This document shows, piece by piece, positions 60,706 to 64,000 of a stretch of 64,000 bases of DNA. How positions within the stretch are numbered: the first letter of the stretch is position 1; every line of letters begins with the position of its first letter. Origin of the DNA: Xanthostigma xanthostigma (lineage: Eukaryota; Arthropoda; Insecta; Raphidioptera; Raphidiidae); the NCBI GenBank assembly GCA_963575645.1, contig OY754465.1:43798401-43862400 (forward strand). Reading direction: 5' to 3'. The notes under the pieces are model-generated. The model saw only the letters and a program-made list of their open reading frames with translations. It did no database searches and had not been told where the DNA came from. The translations under genes and the position numbers were made by a program.

Positions 60706-62308
60706 TTAAAAATATACCTGCTGGAACAATTTAGTTATTATTTAAAAGAAATACTGTAAATGTTTAATTATATGATGCTATTTAAACTTTGTGGTTAACC
60801 AAACAAAGAGTTTTATTATTATTATTATTAAACTACTTGAAACCTGCAAAATGTCTACCGCACATTACGAATCCTGCACAAAAATTTGCTGGTTTGTGCA
60901 AGTTTATGCTGAGCTGGTGCCCGACATCGCGCAGGTTGCAAGTTTGTGCAGTACTGGTTGCTCATGTTTATGCTTGACAGGTGTGCGCGTTTTTTAAAGA
61001 TCGAAATTCTCGCTTTTGCGGATGTGTAAATGAATATGTAAATATTCAATACCTATTTATTTGTAACCAATAATAATAATCTGAAATATTTTGCAGTAAT
61101 TTATTTTTCATTCAATATAACTACAGGCTGAAATGAGAAAATGAGATTACTGAAAATAAAGAAAATTTCGACGGTTTTGGAGGATCTTTATCTAAATTGG
61201 ATTAAAAAATTGTTTTTAGTTTTTACAAAATATCTGAGAATAAATCTTTAGAATCAAAAATAACCCGAGAAGAGAAACTTAGTTTAACAATTTTTTTTAA
61301 AAACAGCTTTATAAAGAATAGGAAGAAAAATATGTATCAATTACATTATTCTTACAGTTATTAGTAGTACATTAAAAATAGAGTGGGTAAAATAGAAAAG
61401 TTAACATTTTGTTTAAATGTACTTCTTTTCCTTTTTTGTAAGATCACAATATGTTTAATTATGTTTAAATGTGAATATAGATTTTGTTTGTAATTAGTAG
61501 GGATTTTTTCTTGGAGTCATAAAAAGTTTAGGACTCAAAAACAGGTCACAACAGAAAAATACAGTAAAGTTATTAGCTTTGATCAACATTAATAATACCT
61601 GATTAGAAAATATTAATAAAACTTGATCAGAGAAAACATAAATAATTAGAGCTGCCACGTTTAGCGTTTTTTTCTTTTCGCAGAACATTTAAACAAGCGT
61701 GTTAACCAATTAAAATGAATTTATTTGCAATTTTAAGTAATCATAAATGCACATAGCTTTCAAGAGTAAGAAAAAAAAAACAAACAACTCGAGTCTCGGC
61801 GCAAAACTCTGCCGACAATATAGCGCATTTTTTAAAGTTTGTTTTTAGACAAAAAAAAAACGTAAAACATTCTTTAAAATCCAACATCTACAGCTACGTC
61901 AAATTAAACACACCCTTCAGTAAGTAAATTCGTATCAGGGAATAGTGTTTTCATAAAATTTGTAAGCCCGGTCCTATCGGACCGATTTGATTAAAATTTT
62001 AGCAGCACATTTTAATCGTTAGTAAATGATTAAATTTCAAATTTGAAACGATTCTGACAATTTTTCAGTATATTTGAACCAAAAAATATTTCTTAATCTC
62101 CAAACACAATACTTAATTGGGAGTTATTGCCCACACATATATAAACAATATAAATAATTGTCAAAAATGGTGTCGAATTGTTCACAAGGGTATGAAACGT
62201 AGAAAAATTTGAAATGACCATATCGGCGACAATAGTGTGTGTCATATAACGAGCTTCCAATATGAAAAAGTTTGTTATTAAACATTATTACGCGTACGTT
62301 ATCTGATT
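60706..62308. other. Non-coding stretch
   Basis: AT-rich DNA with an ATT microsatellite at about 60811 and a GC-richer patch at 60850-61000 with overlapping open frames on both strands and no recognised motif. Confidence 0.4.
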
Positions 62309-64000
62309 CAGTGGTGGTTCCTTTATGTGAGCTGCAGAACAACCAAATTCTTAGAATCAATTATATTGTCCCATAGTAAATCAATGTTTAATATTAGAAA
62401 ATAGTGTTACTATAGTTACGGAATCAACGCTAACTGATAGACGTCAAAACACTTCTGTATTCTGTGCGAGTTGAGACTTTCTTGTAGTACAGGCGGTATG
62501 AAGATTTTTCCTATGTTAATGTGGAAACATACTCTACCTCGCAATCGCTTTTAGGCATCTCTCAATGTCCCAAATGCACAACAGTCTACAATTTTTGCGT
62601 TACGGGGGAGAAGGGGGGGAGAGATATGTTAATGTAACAATACTTGCTACAATACTTTTGAATTCGTATAGAAGTGTTGCAGTTCCGACTAAAGTCATGA
62701 GGGGCAAACTTGTAGTGCTCGGAGCGTCCTCTACATTGGTATAATTATTTTTGTCGTAGCTGTAATACAAGCCGAGAAAATTAGAAAACAAATTTTGCAC
62801 CTTTCAGACGCCCCCCCCCCTGACCACGGACACTGAGAGGGGACTAAAAGCGTTAGTGTCTGACCGAAATTTCGGTTTCGGCCTAGTTTCGGCCAAAAAA
62901 CTGGTTTCGGCTTAGTTTCGGTTTCGGCTACCCATCCGGCCGAAACTAGGGCCGAAACCGAAACTACATTCGGGAGGTTTCGCGCTGAAATGCGGTGCAG
63001 CTATATGAGCGACGAAGTGTCTTTTATGTCTGCGCCGTGCGCGCTCTGCGTCTTTTTTCAGTTTGAAAGAAAACTTTTTTTATTTTGATACTTTCGATTG
63101 AAGTATTATTTGCATTAAAAATTTATTTAGTTGTTGTATTTGGTAGGTAGGTACTTATTAATTTTAATTTTATTTTAGTTCGTTAACAAGAGTACCATAC
63201 AAAATGACCAAAGTTTAGAAGAAATAATTTTGTTCTTAAGATGAAAGAATAGTTTTATTTTTTTTTTTGTTGTGTGTACCTACCTAAACATATTTATTAT
63301 AGGTAAATACTTTTTATTAAAAAGTAATTTTGTTTTGTAGCTTTGATTTTATTTCATATAATATTAAAAAAAAGTATTTTTATTTGTGCTATTTGAAATA
63401 ATATGATATGACCAATTAATGATTAGTTAAAGTATCGGAGGCTGAATGATTAATATGTGATTAATTTAATAAATTAAAAAAAATAACACAATGAAGCCTG
63501 ATTATGATAATGTTTACTTTATTTTTCCCACGAAAACATGAAGTTTCGGTTTCGGCCGAAACTGAGACTGAAGCCGAAATTCGTTTTCGGTTTCGGCCGT
63601 AAAAACTAGTTTCGGTCGGACACTAAAAAGCGTATGTCAAATTCAGCGAGGCAAAGTATGTTTTAAGCTCAAACTCCCAACCGCCTGTATTATTGCGCTC
63701 AGGCGCTGTTCTGTACACCAAAGCGCCACATAAAACATCATCGTCAGATATCCCCACTGTACACCGTGGAAACCCTGACCCACAACCTACAGCGTGTTAT
63801 TTAGCTATTTTTGGAGATGGGTGTAACAGTGCCTAAATTCAAATAAGCGTTTATCTCTCTCATATAATAGAAGTGCTGAATGAATGTATCTCATTCGATC
63901 ATCACGTTTGACTCTAGTCTCGACGCGTACGTGAAATGTCGTACGATTTTGGTTGCATTGCGTTTAAACCATATACTTTTATTCTATACTGAGCATAGGA
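62309..64000. mobile_element. hAT family R1, copy 4 (interrupted, runs off the window)
   Basis: Begins CAGTGGTGGTTCCTTTATG as copy 1 does. After the nested element the R1 core resumes at about 63690 (GCGCTCAGGCGCTGTTCTG, CATCATCGTCAGATATCCCC). The right end is not in the window, or is decayed. Confidence 0.6.
62854..63625. mobile_element. Nested hAT element rich in TTTCGG, TSD AAAAGCGT
   Basis: Termini TAGTGTCTGACCGAAA and TTTCGGTCGGACACTA with perfect 8-bp duplications AAAAGCGT at 62846-62853 and 63626-63633. Subterminal regions are built of repeated GGTTTCGGCC words in both orientations, probably transposase binding sites. No coding capacity. Confidence 0.85.

Noticed and set aside
60789-61049. 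Overlapping open frames on both strands
   Set aside because: Short GC-richer patch with a microsatellite; no motif, no splice partner.

Overview
This window is animal nuclear DNA, most likely from an insect. It is AT-rich, its genes are split by introns, and it is heavily loaded with interspersed repeats: many non-autonomous hAT elements, foldback elements, LINE fragments, a mariner remnant and a PIF/Harbinger remnant. I could not fix the insect order from sequence alone.

Four protein-coding loci can be supported. (1) Minus strand, 1483-3485: two phase-compatible exons give a 132-residue protein with a transmembrane segment near each end; I do not recognise the family. (2) Plus strand, about 16.9-45.1 kb: a large gene whose 12 exons (A-L) join in frame into about 756 residues of coiled coil. 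It has a Cys/Pro-rich block (C-x-P-C type) and C-x-C pairs recurring between the helical stretches. Its introns hold most of the transposons. It is the most interesting gene here; by composition it resembles insect and mammalian sperm-tail structural proteins, but that is inference. (3) Minus strand, 46508-48078: a complete three-exon gene for the mitochondrial cytochrome c oxidase assembly factor COA8 (APOPT1). (4) Minus strand, 56223-57036: the last coding exon of a GPR158/CG31760-type orphan receptor, recognised by two CPWE motifs; the rest of that gene lies upstream, beyond the window or in exons I could not find.

Layout: 1-3.5 kb, small two-TM gene with a hAT element and another repeat in its intron; 3.5-16 kb, gene-free and repeat-rich; 16-45 kb, the coiled-coil gene; 45-48 kb, COA8; 48-56 kb, AT-rich with no convincing gene; 56-57 kb, receptor tail exon; 57-64 kb, repeats, probably intronic to the receptor.

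Several elements are bounded precisely by target-site duplications: 8 bp for hATs at 504, 2186, 11946, 13340, 20082, 20651, 37827 and 62854; TTA for the Harbinger remnant at 33863. Two foldback elements have 14-bp duplications and carry hammerhead-ribozyme-like cores, pointing to small non-autonomous relatives of Penelope-like retroelements. Many elements are nested inside one another.
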